From NCBI GenBank assembly GCA_020881915.1, contig JAJFPB010000004.1, forward strand, positions 3,782,001 to 3,846,000: a stretch of DNA of 64,000 bases. The letters are read 5' to 3'. Positions 38,215 through 50,569 of this stretch are shown one piece after another (the stretch's first letter is position 1; every line of letters starts with the position of its first letter). Under the pieces are notes generated by a model. That model was not told where the DNA came from. It did not search any database and saw nothing but the letters and a program-made list of their open reading frames with translations. Origin of the DNA: Paramyrothecium sp. XJ0827 (lineage: Eukaryota > Ascomycota > Sordariomycetes > Hypocreales > Stachybotryaceae). A program made the translations under genes and the position numbers.

Positions 38215-41200
38215 TTAATATCTATACCCCCCGTACTGCCCCGCTGGTGGAGGCGCTCCGTAGCCACCAGCAGCCGGTGGCCACCCTGGAGGCGCACTAC
38301 CCGTCTCGGGAGGAGCATAGGCACCAGCAGGATACGCGGCCGCGCTCTCCGTTCGGAGAGGAGAGCTCTTATACCCCCCTGAGGCGGAGGCGAGTCGGCC
38401 ATACGGGCTGATAGGCCGGGGGAATTCACCGGACGGTTGCCTCCCGTGCGAAGGCGCCGTATAGCTTCGATACTGCCCACCCGTCTTTGCTTTCCAAGAG
38501 CTGTAGTCAGGCAATGGGGTGTCACGAAGCAGCGATACCATTGCGGCCGGGTTAAGGCGCGCTGCGTCAAAGCTATAGGCAGAGGGCAGCAGAGTGAGCA
38601 AGAATGTTATGTCACGATGAGGTGCCCATGCTTGGTTCCTCCGCTGCTGGTCAAGACGGCGACCTGCAGCTCCCTTCAGTGGTGACACGCCTCTAGCGAG
38701 CCTTTTTGGAGGGTTGAGGTCTTCATCGTCGATACCAATGGGTCGCTTCGGCGAGGCCGTGGCGCGGATGTACTGAGGACGGGGGCTCTGGTCCTGCCTG
38801 GCTGGGAGCGGGGAGTTTCGCATCGAAAGGGGTTGATCGATTACTGGAACAAATTGTTTCGGTCTCATCTGCACAGCCTTGGAGATGATGATCGGGGCGG
38901 CGACGGGATCGAAGTTGTCGGATGAGTACCGCGCCGTAAAGTGGCTTAATTTCGGGTCCGAAGGGAAGAGCTCCGCAATGCGCGCCTCAAGCTTTGCGAC
39001 CTGGGAGAGTTCGCCATATTGCGACTCATACTTGTGAAAATAAGCATAGAGTGGCCTGGCTTTGTGGAGAAGCTCAGGTTTGGCAACAAGGCGGTTGACG
39101 CAAGTCTCGAAAACAACACGGGCATCTGGAGAATGATTAGCTTTAGAACTCTCGAGAACTCGAGCCGACTTACTTGTGGTATCGTCCTTTGAATGCAGGA
39201 ACTTCAAGTACTCTATCATAAAGTTCTCATCGTTGGGAAAGAGGCGTGCTCCTCGCTCAAAGATCTTGGCGCCTACCGGATCTTTGTAGACTACCGACTC
39301 GAGCAGGGCCACGGCAACATACACATCACTGGTCAGCCTACCCTTTTGTCGAGCATCAGTGAAAACCTTTCGTAGTCCTCCCTCGGTCTGGTTTCCTTTG
39401 CCCTGGATGCGTCGCATAGCCCGAGCCATTGCAATCCAAACATATGATATCGTTCTTGATAAGAGTTGAGTTTCCGCAGCATATGCCCTTGAGATGGCGA
39501 GTATCCGCTCCTCTGTTGGCGACTTCTTTGGTTCCTGGTCCTGGTCCTCATCGTCATTCTGCTCAATTGATGCATGCAATGGCAATTCTTGTGCTGCTGC
39601 CTGCTTCAACGTGCTCACTTCGAGTTTCTCTCGCTCCTTGACTTTGTCCCCCATTGCGTATAGAGTGTTCAAGACGTCGTCAAGTGGTTGTCGAACGGCC
39701 TTGGCAAATTCTGCTTTCTCGCCTTCCTTTCCGGGGTAGTTGACTTCGATGTGATCTGCGTGCTTGAGTGCAAGTAGCACGCTCTCGGGGTTGGCGCTAA
39801 TACCCTGCAGCAGCATCTCGATACCAGCATCCTTCTCGTTGTCTCGTACTTGATTTTGAAAGCACCATTCCGCAGCATCAACCCAGATCTCGGGCCAAAA
39901 TCGGAGAGCCATCAAAGCCTGCTTGTAACAGTAAAGAACCCGCTGCTGGTACGATTTAGGTTCGTCTGTTTTGAGGACTAGAGGGTCGTCAATTTCCCAA
40001 GCAATCCACTTCTTCCAAATTTCAACTTGCTGGCGGAAGTCTTCATCCCCATCGAAACCTGGTGCTGGAGGCAGCCGTGGTAGGTTTGAACGTTTCAAGT
40101 TCCGGGTGATGTTGTCTAGGGCGATATTGGCGCTTTTAGCTGACATATAACCAGGCGAGCGTTCCTGCATAAATTTACGACCCTGCAAAGATATTAGGGG
40201 GAGAACAGAAACTGTTCGCGGGAGGAATAAATACCGTTACTTTGTTCAAGTTCATCTCAAATGAGTCGTACTCTTTCCAAAGGTTGTTGACGGCCGACAT
40301 TGGCACGCAGATTGCTCGATGATATGCCTTGCGGAGCTGGTCCATCTTCTGCTGATCCTGCCAGCCAGTGCCACCTACTTGGCCAGGGCCGTTCTTGATG
40401 AACTGGATATAGTCTTGCCAAATGCCTCCAGAGTCCCTGTCGACGCCAATGTTGTCGATCACAAACTCATAAGCCTGGGTAACTACACGTCTGGCTTGTC
40501 CAGTGGGGTCGTTGTTTAGATCGTTACGGCGACGTATGTAGTTGAGATACACAGTCCAGAGCTTGACGTTCGCTACAGTCATTAAGCATCTGCCGAATAG
40601 CTGCTCTGCCTCGACAAAATTGTCAAGGCCGAGTTCCATCTCAATCCATTCTACCCAAATGTCGGCCTAGAAGTGCGTTAGCAACGATGCAAGGAAAGAA
40701 ATAAACGCGGATGACTAACTGCTTGAGGGAAGACCTCGACAAACTTTTGGTATACACTGCGTACTTCAGTCAGCTTGCTGCGGCGCCGGTGGTCCGCTAT
40801 GAGATTGAGCCAAGCATCCATATCGCCTCGTGGGTCCTCTTTCACGCGCGCCTCAAGCAGAGCTACTGGATCAAGAGTGGCAATAGCTGGCGAAACTTTG
40901 GTCGATGCATCGATTGAAGGAGCAGGGACATTGACATCTGCCGGGGCTGGGGTAGAGCCGGTGGCACTTTGGGACTGCGCAAGCACATTTGAAACAGGAG
41001 CGGCTTCCTCTTCGTCATCAGAGGCCTCCACTAGGAAGCCGCCGGACATCTTGGGTTTAGATGGAGCAGGCTGAGATGGTGTTGCGGAAGCAGCCTTATC
41101 GGGGACTTGGGGGGTTGTGTCAAAGGAAACAGATTCGGGGTCATAATCTCCTCCATCGTCCGATGGGCTGTCGGCTGTGTCACCCGGGACATGAGAATCT

Positions 41201-41298
41201 TGTGCATTTTCATCAACTTGTTCGTCGCTAGCCTGAATCTGAGCATCTTCCGCGACCGCATGTCCTCCTTCATCCCACGAAGCGTCTTCGACAGACAT
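38215..41298 (-). CDS. rna14: mRNA 3'-end processing protein Rna14 (CstF-77 homologue)
   Basis: Exons 41298..40720, 40666..40235, 40182..39174 and 39125..38215 join to 976 residues. The first 140 residues are acidic and disordered (DASDEQVDEN-type). HAT (half-a-TPR) repeats fill the middle, recognisable by Trp/Tyr-spaced motifs such as DMDAWLNLIADHRRR, VEWIEMELGLDNFVEAEQLF, KLWTVYLNYIRRRND and KKWIAWEIDDPLVL. The third intron (48 bases, multiple of three, no stop) would be read through by a naive caller; removing it gives HSKDDTTNARVVFETCVNRL, the natural repeat. The C-terminus holds a monkeytail-like region and a Gly/Pro/Tyr-rich tail (GYGAPPPAGQYGGYRY). Rna14 is the scaffold of cleavage factor IA, which directs cleavage and polyadenylation of pre-mRNA in the nucleus. 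It is divergent to ASF1. Confidence 0.94.
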
Positions 41299-42321
41299 AT
41301 TTGAAGCCGGTTGGAGATGGCGGCTGTGGAGGGGAAGCTCAGGTCGTTCGAGGTCGTCAGGACCGCAGCAAGCCCTTCTAGGCTGGTAAGCGATGGCGCA
41401 AGGCCAGAGTGCTGCGCCGAGAGTCAGATCGACAATGCAAGAAGGCGAAAGAATCTGGAAGCCAAACCCCCGACCTTGGTTGCTCTAATTACCGAAAATC
41501 GATGAGCTTGAAAATACTAGCAATCGCGAATGAACGATAGGAGGGTCGCAAGCCAGGGTTGTACCAAGAAGGTGGTCGCTGAAACAGAATGGGAGCGATT
41601 GAAATCAATGCGTGCGACTGCCGCGGCGAAAAGCGGATGGACGAGCTGCTTTATTCGTTTGATCAGAAAGCAAGCTTCAGGTTGTGATGGCTAGCAAAAT
41701 TCCGGAGCTCCTGCGACCATGACCATGACGTTGGCAAAAAGCCGAGACGAGACTAGCGTATCGCAGGCGGTGAGAGTCTCGATTTGCAGGGTACCTTATT
41801 GAAAGCCACGACCAGGAAGAGCCTGCCTGAGCCGTATCTAGCTAACGTCAGCTACCTCTTCCTGCACACGCCGCCGTCGATACCAAGTAGTACCCTACAC
41901 TAGCAGGCGCCCTTGATTCGCCTCATCACGTTCATTTGCCGCTGTCGCGTTGCTCGTTTGGCAGCACAAAACCACTAAACGCGGTCATGGCCAACAAGTC
42001 GCGTCCCACACACCCCTCCACATGCCTGAATCAGTTTTGGTCACCGCAACAACGACGCCTCCCGTGATTTCATTTTAGAAAACCACCTTCTGCTTCTACA
42101 TCTTCGGGTCCAACCTCTGCGCGGTTAACTTGTTGCACTCTGACATCTTTCCCTCTCAACACATCGGAATAATTCCTTGAAGAGGTTCTTCTACTTGCTC
42201 ATTGTCTGCTCCATCCACTACACTTGCCCCGTCAACGTTGCGCATCGCCAACTTGTCGCCGCCCCCCTTAACAAAAACTACACTTGTTTGTTAATCTCGA
42301 AATCTTCACACCGAAACCATC
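41299..42321. other. Divergent promoter region RNA14 / ASF1
   Basis: 1,023 bases between start codons. It is pyrimidine-rich close to the ASF1 side. Only short chance frames are present. Confidence 0.65.
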
Positions 42322-43361
42322 ATGTCTGTCGTCTCGCTCCTCGGGGTCAATGTGATGAACAACCCCGCCAAGTTCACGGACCAGTACGAATTTGAAATCA
42401 CGTTTGAGTGCCTTGAGCAACTTGAGAAAGGTACGAGCCCGCACCCCTGGTTCGCAACTCACATTCTGACCGCCCATAGATCTGGAGTGGAAGCTAACCT
42501 ACGTCGGTTCCGCGACCTCGTAAGTGACTTATCTCGACTTCCCTACGCGCCGGCCGCATACTTACAACCTGCCACAGCGACCAATACGACCAGGAGCTCG
42601 ATTCGCTTCTTGTCGGCCCAATCCCCGTCGGCGTCAACAAGTTCGTGTTTGAGGCTGATGCTCCCAAGACTTCGCGCATCCCTGATGCCGATATTCTTGG
42701 AGTCACCGTCATTCTCCTGACTTGTGCCTACGACGGCCGCGAATTCGTGCGAGTTGGCTACTATGTCAACAATGAGTATGACTCCGAAGAGCTCAACACC
42801 GAGCCGCCCACGAAACCGATCATTGAGCGCGTGCGACGAAACATTCTTTCCGAGAAGCCTCGTGTGACGCGCTTCGCGATCAAGTGGTGAGTTGAGATCT
42901 GTATATAACCCCCCTTATTGACACGCGCTCACACAAATTGCAGGGACTCGGACGCATCTGCCCCCCCTGAATTCCCTCCTGAGCAGCCTGAGGCCGACCT
43001 GAACGCTGATGGCGAGCTATATGGCGCCGAAGAAGCCGAGGAAGAGGCTGCAGAGGAGGCTGAAGCTGAAGCGGAAGCAGCTGACCACGCTAAGGCTGAG
43101 CAGGGCGAAGACTCTGAGATGGGCGGTGTTGAGAAAGCACAAGGTGTTGAACCCGATGAGGATGAGATGTCAGAGGATGGCAGTGTCGACATTGAAGGAG
43201 AGAGCGAGGACGAACTCGAGGACGATGAGGAGGGCGAAGAGGGCGAAGGGGAGGGCGAAGGGGAGGGCGAAGTTGAAGGCGACGATGATGCCATGGAGGT
43301 CGACGGCAATACTAAGTCTGCTAGCGCTCCTGCCGCGAAGCCGGTCACCGTTGCATCTTGA
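42322..43361 (+). CDS. asf1: Histone H3-H4 chaperone Asf1
   Basis: Exons 42322..42430, 42480..42519, 42578..42886 and 42944..43361 join to 291 residues. Residues 1-154 are the conserved immunoglobulin-like core: [20 protein letters not shown], then [13 protein letters not shown] across the tiny 40-base exon 2, then [35 protein letters not shown] and RVTRFAIKW. The rest is a long Glu/Asp-rich tail typical of fungal Asf1, here containing a Glu-Gly repeat encoded by a 12-bp minisatellite. Asf1 binds H3-H4 dimers and passes them to CAF-1 or HIRA during replication and transcription, in the nucleus. The four-exon model keeps the frame at all joins. Confidence 0.96.
43239..43272 (+). repeat. 12-bp minisatellite inside the ASF1 acidic tail
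   Basis: Nearly three copies of a GAGGGCGAAGGG unit encode alternating Glu-Gly. Being a multiple of three, copy changes would alter tail length without breaking the frame. Confidence 0.9.
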
Positions 43362-46060
43362 TTTTTGGAATTTTCAGACTTATCAGCATGGAAAATTGCA
43401 CTTTTTGCACGAGAAGACCTGGACAGAACGGGGTTGGCCCCGGACAGCCTGGCTGCTGCGCTGTGCACGATTACAGCACATGCCACTGGAGTTAGAATAT
43501 GGTTTATGAGGATACGAAAGTTGATGATATCCGGGGGGCGACTGAGTGAGTCGACGGCCCAAGTATGATACTTATTTGAGTTACAAACGGTAGACGCATA
43601 TACAAAAGGTCCATATCCATAACCACCTACTCCCCGACACGAGGTGTTTGAGGCAACTGTTCAAGTGAGGTAAGAAACGTAGGCCCCAAAGGCGAGGAGC
43701 TGTTGCTCTCCATCAGAGCCTGTAACATGCGAGGATTGTTACACTGGGCCACTCGAAGATGATGTTTATGACCGCCACTTTCCCTCCCAATCTCTAGCGT
43801 TGTCACCACGCTAGGCCTTGGGAGATTCACTGGATGTCGTCTGCTCTGCGACGTCCTCCATCTTTGCCACTCGCCGGTGTAACGGCGCTTGCAGCTAGCC
43901 GCAATTTGAATGCAAGAGGATAAATGAATACCAAATCTCCGACTGAGTTCCATCATGTCGGCACAACTAATTTCCTGCACTTGGATAAACGACCTCCATG
44001 CTTGGATCCGGACTTGAGAGTCATCTATCTGCTTTACGCTTTCAGTTCAGAGCTATAAACATCAATCACTAGCCTTCACGCAGCGTGGAAAACGAACTTG
44101 GGCTGACCTTGCACAACCATCATGGTCTGGGGACACATAATTCCATAGTTACCACGCTTAAGGCCGTGATCATGGTGTTCTCCCCCAGACCGTCGCTGAT
44201 GGATGCCAGTACCCCTAATTTCATCTCCCGTACAAATGTCTTGGGACGATAGTTCTTTTCGACGACGGAATGCTTTAGGCTGAAGCAAGTTGAACCGCCT
44301 CACACGCTACAGCTTGAGTTAGTATTGGCTGGTGACAGAAAAGCCAGACCACGGAACTTCCAACTCCTGATACATAATGAAGTCGTATTTTCTTGAGAAG
44401 AGAAGGATATTTTCCACGTAGTTTCGCGACGGAAGCCCCAGAAGTACATTGGATGTTCGTATTTATCCATGCCTAACATACCTAGGAAAGTAATGATGGA
44501 AACGAACTCTTCCTCAGAATCATCCTCTTTGCAATCTGGCTATTTCTGTCATCCACCCGAGAAGGAATCTGATCGGATACATGGACGGATAACTTGGTAC
44601 GGCAACCTGCGATCGGATACTAAGTCTTGGCCCTTGCCGTGAAGTTGACAACGCAGCCAGCCGTGGGAATGCGGTAACTCAAGCAAAGCAGCATCCGATG
44701 CTATCTCCAAGGCAGCGTAATCAGGATCAATGATTTAGTTATGTACTCGTCAGAGATTTCTTACGTACAGGCGGCACCAGGGTGTCTTGTTTACCTGCCC
44801 AGAATGTCCACAGTAAATCTAGAATAACTTGATCATTAAGAACCTGCCGCGGACGGCGGTGAGTTAGCGGGCAAGTGCAGACGGGACCAGGGCGTGATCG
44901 AAGTAGCAGCATTCGTAGCCACGAAGAATACGGCACGCCCACGTTTGCGAACAAGATTGTCGAAGTGGGTAGATTACGCCCGTGCCGAGTTTGGGTTTCC
45001 GTCATCAGTTACTGCCTGGCAACGGAGTGCGAACCACCTTGCCCAGGCCCGTCCGATCAAACCTCTGTTGCTCGTGCGTCACTGCAATGCAACCGGACCG
45101 TAGTCGCCAGCACAATTTCGACACATTGCCGCAAGAGCCTGGTCCTCAAAGCGAAAAGACCTTGTCTCTACTTGGTTAACTTACACATATTCACCCACCT
45201 CTTTCCCTCCCCATCGCATCCGTGGGCGAATAAGCATCATACTCAGGTGAGTGGCTTCTTATGATGTTCTCAGGCTGCGGTTCTGCATAAAACCTCGAAT
45301 GCACGGCTCTCCCGCGCTGCAAGTACCTTCACAAGGCAAGCGGTAGCGGGAAGGGACCTCGTTTGCAATACACGCTGGCCGGCGCAAGCACACAGGGCAA
45401 CACGTTTTCTCTCTCCACACACACGCATACACACGCACACACACGCACACGGCAGCTCCTGACAGCTGGCAAACGGCCCTCCACTTCTGCTGCTGCTGCT
45501 CCCTTCCTATAAAATCCCTCCACAACTCCCTCTTCCTCCTTTCCTCTTTCTCTTCTACACTCACACACGCACAGATATCGCTTCGTGCACGCTCGCCTGC
45601 TCACTATCACGCACCATCACCAACCATCTACTCTCCCTCACCACTATCACGCCTGCATCAACAGACTTTGCTTGACTTCAAACGCACTCTAGAGCTGGTC
45701 TTTGGTTCCCAAAGTCTCTGTAAGTATTCCTGTTGCTGTACGAGGCGTCTGTTCAGATGCTGTGGTTATCGAACGTCCTCACAGTGATGCTTGGTTTCAA
45801 TATCATTGCCACCATACACTGCATGCCTTCACTTCCATTTCATTCTCTGTACCTTCATCTTACCGTTGGGTTTGCTCATTGAGAAGACCTCTGTCCTCTA
45901 TCCTCTCACCATCATCTTCACACGACAACATTCGTGCAATCAAGATAACACTACCCCGGCCAGCATTCACTTCTTTCTTCCCTGGTCGTCATATAACCCA
46001 GCTCACAGCGGAAACAAGACACTGACAAATCTGAATAGCTGTCTGCAATAACTTGACGAC
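43362..46060. other. 2.7-kb intergenic region between ASF1 and Argonaute
   Basis: No supportable gene. Short minus frames at 43627-43980 and 44076-44303 show no domain and no joining splice sites that I could justify. From about 45180 the DNA is C/T-rich with CA repeats, which suggests the Argonaute promoter and leader. A GTAAGT at 45720 and an AG shortly before the start codon could bound a leader intron, but this is uncertain. Confidence 0.6.
45416..45451. repeat. CACACG/CA microsatellite upstream of Argonaute
   Basis: An imperfect CA-type repeat in the pyrimidine-rich DNA upstream of the Argonaute gene. Confidence 0.85.
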
Positions 46061-49000
46061 ATGTCGGACAGAGGCCGCTCACCTTCGGGCAACCCGGGAA
46101 GTCGAGGGCCTTCACCCTCTCGATCTCCAGCATCTGGCCCCCCTGGCTCTCCCGGTGGCCCAGGCTCTTCAGCCGACCCTGGTGGTCGTCCTGGTTGGCC
46201 ACAAGGTATGGGAGTCGATCCCGCCAAACCAGCATCTGGCCAGGAGAAGAGGGGAAACACACGCATGGAACTCCCCCCTGATGCCTACATTCTGGACTCC
46301 AATAAAGACGTCTTCCCGCTCCGAGGAAAGAAGGTGAACACCGAAGGCAAGCCTGAAACGATCGAGGTCAACCAGTATCGCATGACCAAGTTCGACTTCA
46401 ACAAGAAGATCTACCAATACGATGTAAGTGTTTGTCTCCTTCGTGTCCTCAATCAAGCTAACAGTAGGTATTCAGGTCGCTCTGTCACCCCCTGCCATGA
46501 AAATTGCGCCTGTCATGAAGAAGATCTGGGCTCATCCCTCCTTCAAAGCTGCCTTCGCCAAGTACAACTTCCCCATGTGGATCTCCGATGGTAATGTCCT
46601 CGCCTGGGCACCCGTTTTGGTCGACCGTGGTGAGATTCGGGTCCGTGTCGACCTTGATGAGGCACGACGCAAGCCCGGTGCTCCTGTTCGGGACGGTAGT
46701 GTCTTTCATGTTACCGTGCGAAAGACAACCGAGATCAACATGGCTGTGCTCCGAGGGTATCTTGAGAGGAAAATCCAGTTCAATAACAGTGTTCAGGAAG
46801 CTCTGAATTTTGTGGATCACCTCATCCGACAGTGGCCATCACAGAATCTTCTGGCAATCAAGAGGAACTTTTACAAGACAAATGTTGCTGGCAGACCCCT
46901 TATGGATGGCGCCGTGGTCGAAGTCCACAAAGGAACATACGCCTCTGTTCGCCTCAGTCACAATCTTGCTCAAGGCGGCATTGGTCTTGCGCTTAATGCC
47001 GATGTCGCCAATACATGTTTCTGGATCGGAAACCAAGGTCTTCCCGGGCTTATGTGCAGCTTCCTTGCCACATGCGATAAACGTTACAAGCCACTGGGCC
47101 CAAGCACTGCTGCGAGGGCTTTGGCTCCGGTCAAAGGTGACAACGGTCGCTGGCAATCCTCTGACGCATTTAAGCAGCTCCGCAAAATGCGTGGCCTTAG
47201 ATTTACAGTCAGGCACAAGAACCGTCCTGCTGAGATCGCTGATAAGGTTTACAAGATTTACGACTTCACATTCGATGAAAAGTTTGGTCCTGAAGGTGCC
47301 AATGCTCGAAACGTTACCTTTGATCACGAAGGTAAACAGACTTCCGTTCAGGACTACTATGTGAAGAAGTACAAGGCTCAGATGCAGTACATCAATCTTC
47401 CGGTCATCAAAACTTCACGCGATGGCGGGTATATACCCATCGAATTCGCTTGGGTTGAGCCCATGCAGCGGTATGCCTTGAAGCTCAATCCTGACCAGAC
47501 GGCTGCAATGATCAAGATTGCTGTCACGCGCCCACCAATTCGGAAGTCTGATATTCAGAGAAATGTCGCTGACCTTCAACTTGCGAATGACCCATTCCTG
47601 CGCCATTATGGCGTTTCCTTCGACAGTCAGTTTACCAAGGTCCAAGCCCGTGTCATTCAGCCTCCCACAGTCAACTTCGGCCAAGGGAGTGCAGATCCTA
47701 AGTTCTCGGGTCGCTGGGATCTTCGAGGGAAGAAGTTCTTCAGGCAGAACCAGGCTCCTCTCCAGAACTGGGGCATCATCGCAATGGATTCTTGTGTTGG
47801 CAGGCCGCAGCTCCAGCAGTTTGCCAGCACGTTCAAGTCAACGTTCCTCGGACATGGTGGCAAGTGCACTTCAGATGCTCTGATTGTTGAGCTGCCGGGA
47901 AACATTGCCGGTCACCCAGCTAACGCTGTGGCCCATGCCTTTGAGACAATCAAGGCAAAGCAAGGGGCTTACCCTCAGCTGGTTTTCATCGTCGTTGGCC
48001 ACCGGAACAGCCCCCACTATGAACGACTGAAGAAATCCACCGATTGTCGCTTTGGCATTCTGTCCCAGGTCGTCAATGCTCAGGCTGTTATGCAGAATAA
48101 CGGACAGTACCATTCCAATGTCTGCATGAAGGTGAACGCGAAACTCGGGGGAGCAACATCCCGGACCATGCCTCCATGGAAAAGTCAGCCGTATTTTCCC
48201 AGGGCTCGCCCTACCATCATGATCGGTGTGGATATTTCTCATGGCGCACCAGGAGGTACAACCCCGTCCACAGCGGCCATGACGATGTCAGTAGACCCCG
48301 ATGCGACTCGATACGCTGCTGCCGTTGAGACCAATGGCTATCGAGTGGAGATGCTCACGCCCAGGAACATCCACTTCATGTTCGGACAGCTTGTCAACCA
48401 GTGGAAGGCAAATCATCAAGGGCTGTTCCCGTCACATATTATCTATCTTCGTGATGGCGTATCTGAAGGACAGTTCGCACATGTCATCGCTGAAGAAGTT
48501 TCTCAGATGAAGCTCTACTTCAGCCAGATCGCCCCCAAGCAGCAACCCCCAAAGTTTACGGTTATCATTGCGACCAAGCGGCATCATATCCGCTTCTTTC
48601 CCCAGAAGGGGGATAAGAATGGTAACCCGCTACCCGGAACTCTGGTTGAGACCGAAGTGACACATCCTTTTATGTGGGACTTTTACCTCTCGTCTCATGT
48701 CGCTATCCAAGGAACAGCTCGCCCGGTTCACTACCATGTCATTCTCGATGAGATGGAAATGCCAGCGAACGATTTGCAGAAGATGATTTATCATCAGTGC
48801 TATTCCTATGCTCGTTCCACGACTCCTGTTTCCCTTCACCCGGCAGTTTATTACGCCCACCTGGCCAGCAACCGGTGCCGCGCGCATGAGAACATTGCCT
48901 CGAGTGAAGGTTTCCGAGCAGGAGCCAAGGGTCACGAGATGATTCGTGACGCCGTGGCTAAAGGAAAGACGGCGGAGGACCTCCGAGGTGCCGAAGCGCC

Positions 49001-49103
49001 TCCTCTTCTGACCTTGGGTGGAAAGGTCGAGAACGGAAAGGCGCCTGCCCAAGGCGAGCAGCGACAGCGCGACTTCTTCAGGGGCACCATGTGGTACATC
49101 TAA
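46061..49103 (+). CDS. Argonaute (QDE-2/AGO-type RNA-guided nuclease)
   Basis: Exons 46061..46423 and 46476..49103 join to 996 residues. The first 50 residues are Gly/Pro/Ser/Arg-rich low complexity. An N domain, linker, PAZ region (about 330-440), MID and PIWI follow. The PIWI catalytic tetrad looks intact: Asp707 (IGVDISHG), Glu746 (YRVEML, aligning with the glutamate finger), Asp781 (LRDGVSEGQF) and His925 (NRCRAHENI). KRHHIRFFP and the terminal aromatic motif MWYI are typical of eukaryotic Argonautes. The protein should load small RNAs and cut or silence matching transcripts, as QDE-2 does in quelling. No Dicer or RNA-dependent RNA polymerase gene lies in the window. The acceptor at 46475 is fixed by the frame and the join YQYDVALSPPAM. 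Confidence 0.95.
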
Positions 49104-49867
49104 CGCGAAAAAGATGAGTCCTGGGACGTAGTATGACGGTGGCTAGTTTTTGGTGAAGATTTGGTCTTGCCGTCAACCGTCAACCGTCAGGGAGGAGGGC
49201 AGGGCACGGTAGTCGGCTGGACGCACTTATCAGGATCTGCTATGCCAACTCGTGTTCAACCTCGAGTAGTGCAAAGCACGGGCGATGTGGAGGTTGAGAT
49301 GAAGGCTTGCGTTAGGACGGACCTTTTGCTTTAGGGCTGCGGATGCCCAGACTTAGGTAGACACAAATTCTTTCTTTGATTTACGGAACAGTGACTCCAA
49401 CGTGATATGAATGATGCTGAGTCTAGTGAGGTGAGGTATACTCGTGGTGGCACTCCTCTTTACCGTAGCGATTTCACCATGGTCTCGAGATGCACTACAT
49501 TGGATGTGGCGTTGTAGAGTGGCATGGATTACTAGTACTAGGTAAACCTGAGCATGCCTCCAATCCTAAGTCCGACGCAACGGTGTTTTCCACATCAACG
49601 ATTCACGGTTCCGTTAACAGAGTCACGAAGAACACTCAGACTTGTTGAGTCATGACCGCAATCTGAAGGAGTGTGCACGAGTTTCCTGAAATTACAAGTA
49701 ACCCATCAACAAAGATGAGAGCCGTGTTTTCAAGAAGCATGAAAATTATGTAAAACAAGACTCTCGACCCCAAGACAATACGAGAGGCGACCACTACCGC
49801 ACCTCCCCTGCAAGTAGCACATCGAAAGTACCACCTCAACCATGAACAGTTGGAGCAGCGTTGTCAA
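49104..49867. other. Convergent 3' intergenic region (Argonaute / secreted protein)
   Basis: Non-coding sequence between stop codons, with three CGTCAAC-like 7-bp units near 49172-49190. I see no gene in it. Confidence 0.65.
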
Positions 49868-50569
49868 CTAGTCATCCTTCTCGCTCTTTTCGTGTGGCTT
49901 GTGAAGGTCATACTTCAAGACTTGATCCTCGCTTTGGCAGAAAGGACTTCCAACGATGTCCCGACCGTAGATCTTGTTGAGCTTCTTGTCGTAGCGAGCC
50001 CAGGCAGGGTAGTCGGCTAGGCACTCCTTGTTCATATCGTTCTCGGCAGAGTTGTACTCCCCGACACTGCAGATACCACCCTTCTTTTGACGGTTGCACA
50101 CGTAAACGAGTGCACCACCGGAGACGAAGGCGGCGTTGGAACGCTTCCCCACGTAGTAGTATTTGCAGAAGTGTTCAAGCATCTTGACAGCCTCCTTGTA
50201 GTCATCGTGGCGGATTTTGCTACGACGCTCGGGACAGTTGAGTTGCTTGGGCTGAGGGAGGGGGACTGTCTCCCAGTCCCCGGGGTAGTTCTTCAGAAGA
50301 GGGTCGGGGATCTTGGACTCATTGTCTTTGCCATCCTTGTCCTTGGAGCCCTCATCCTGGATCTCATCTCGCTTCGAGTGCTTGAGAGAGACGGTGTTGT
50401 TGAAGGCGAAGGTCTCTTCCACCCCAAGCTCGCGTTTGGTAAGGAAGCTGCCGTCAGCCTGCTCCTCGAAGGTGTAGATGCCGTTTCCAACGCCAGCATC
50501 GAGGGAAAATGCTTGTGCCAGTGTAGCCGCCATGAGAGGCAGAGCTGCGGTCAAAGCGGAGGTCAACAT
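49868..50569 (-). CDS. Small secreted protein with six cysteines, family not recognised
   Basis: A single exon of 233 residues. The frame extends upstream without ATG; the ATG at 50569 begins MLTSALTAALPLMAATLAQA, a clear signal peptide with a likely cut near residue 20. Two Lys-Arg pairs (FLTKREL near 46, KHSKRDE near 68) could be Kex2 sites, and a very charged Lys/Asp/Glu segment (DEGSKDKDGKDNE) follows. The C-terminal half has all six cysteines (LNCPERR, EHFCKYYY, VYVCNRQ, GGICSVG, KECLAD, SPFCQSE), which could form three disulfides, and ends with charged residues (EKSEKDD). There is no transmembrane segment beyond the signal. I do not recognise the family. The shape suits a secreted effector-like or cell-surface protein, but this is inference. 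It is divergent to the Sro7-type gene. Confidence 0.72.
   Translation of the reverse strand: MLTSALTAALPLMAATLAQAFSLDAGVGNGIYTFEEQADGSFLTKRELGVEETFAFNNTVSLKHSKRDEIQDEGSKDKDGKDNESKIPDPLLKNYPGDWETVPLPQPKQLNCPERRSKIRHDDYKEAVKMLEHFCKYYYVGKRSNAAFVSGGALVYVCNRQKKGGICSVGEYNSAENDMNKECLADYPAWARYDKKLNKIYGRDIVGSPFCQSEDQVLKYDLHKPHEKSEKDD

Noticed and set aside
43627..44303. Two short minus-strand frames after ASF1 that could be a broken gene
   Set aside because: No domain, no joining splice sites I could justify, and no similarity to each other.
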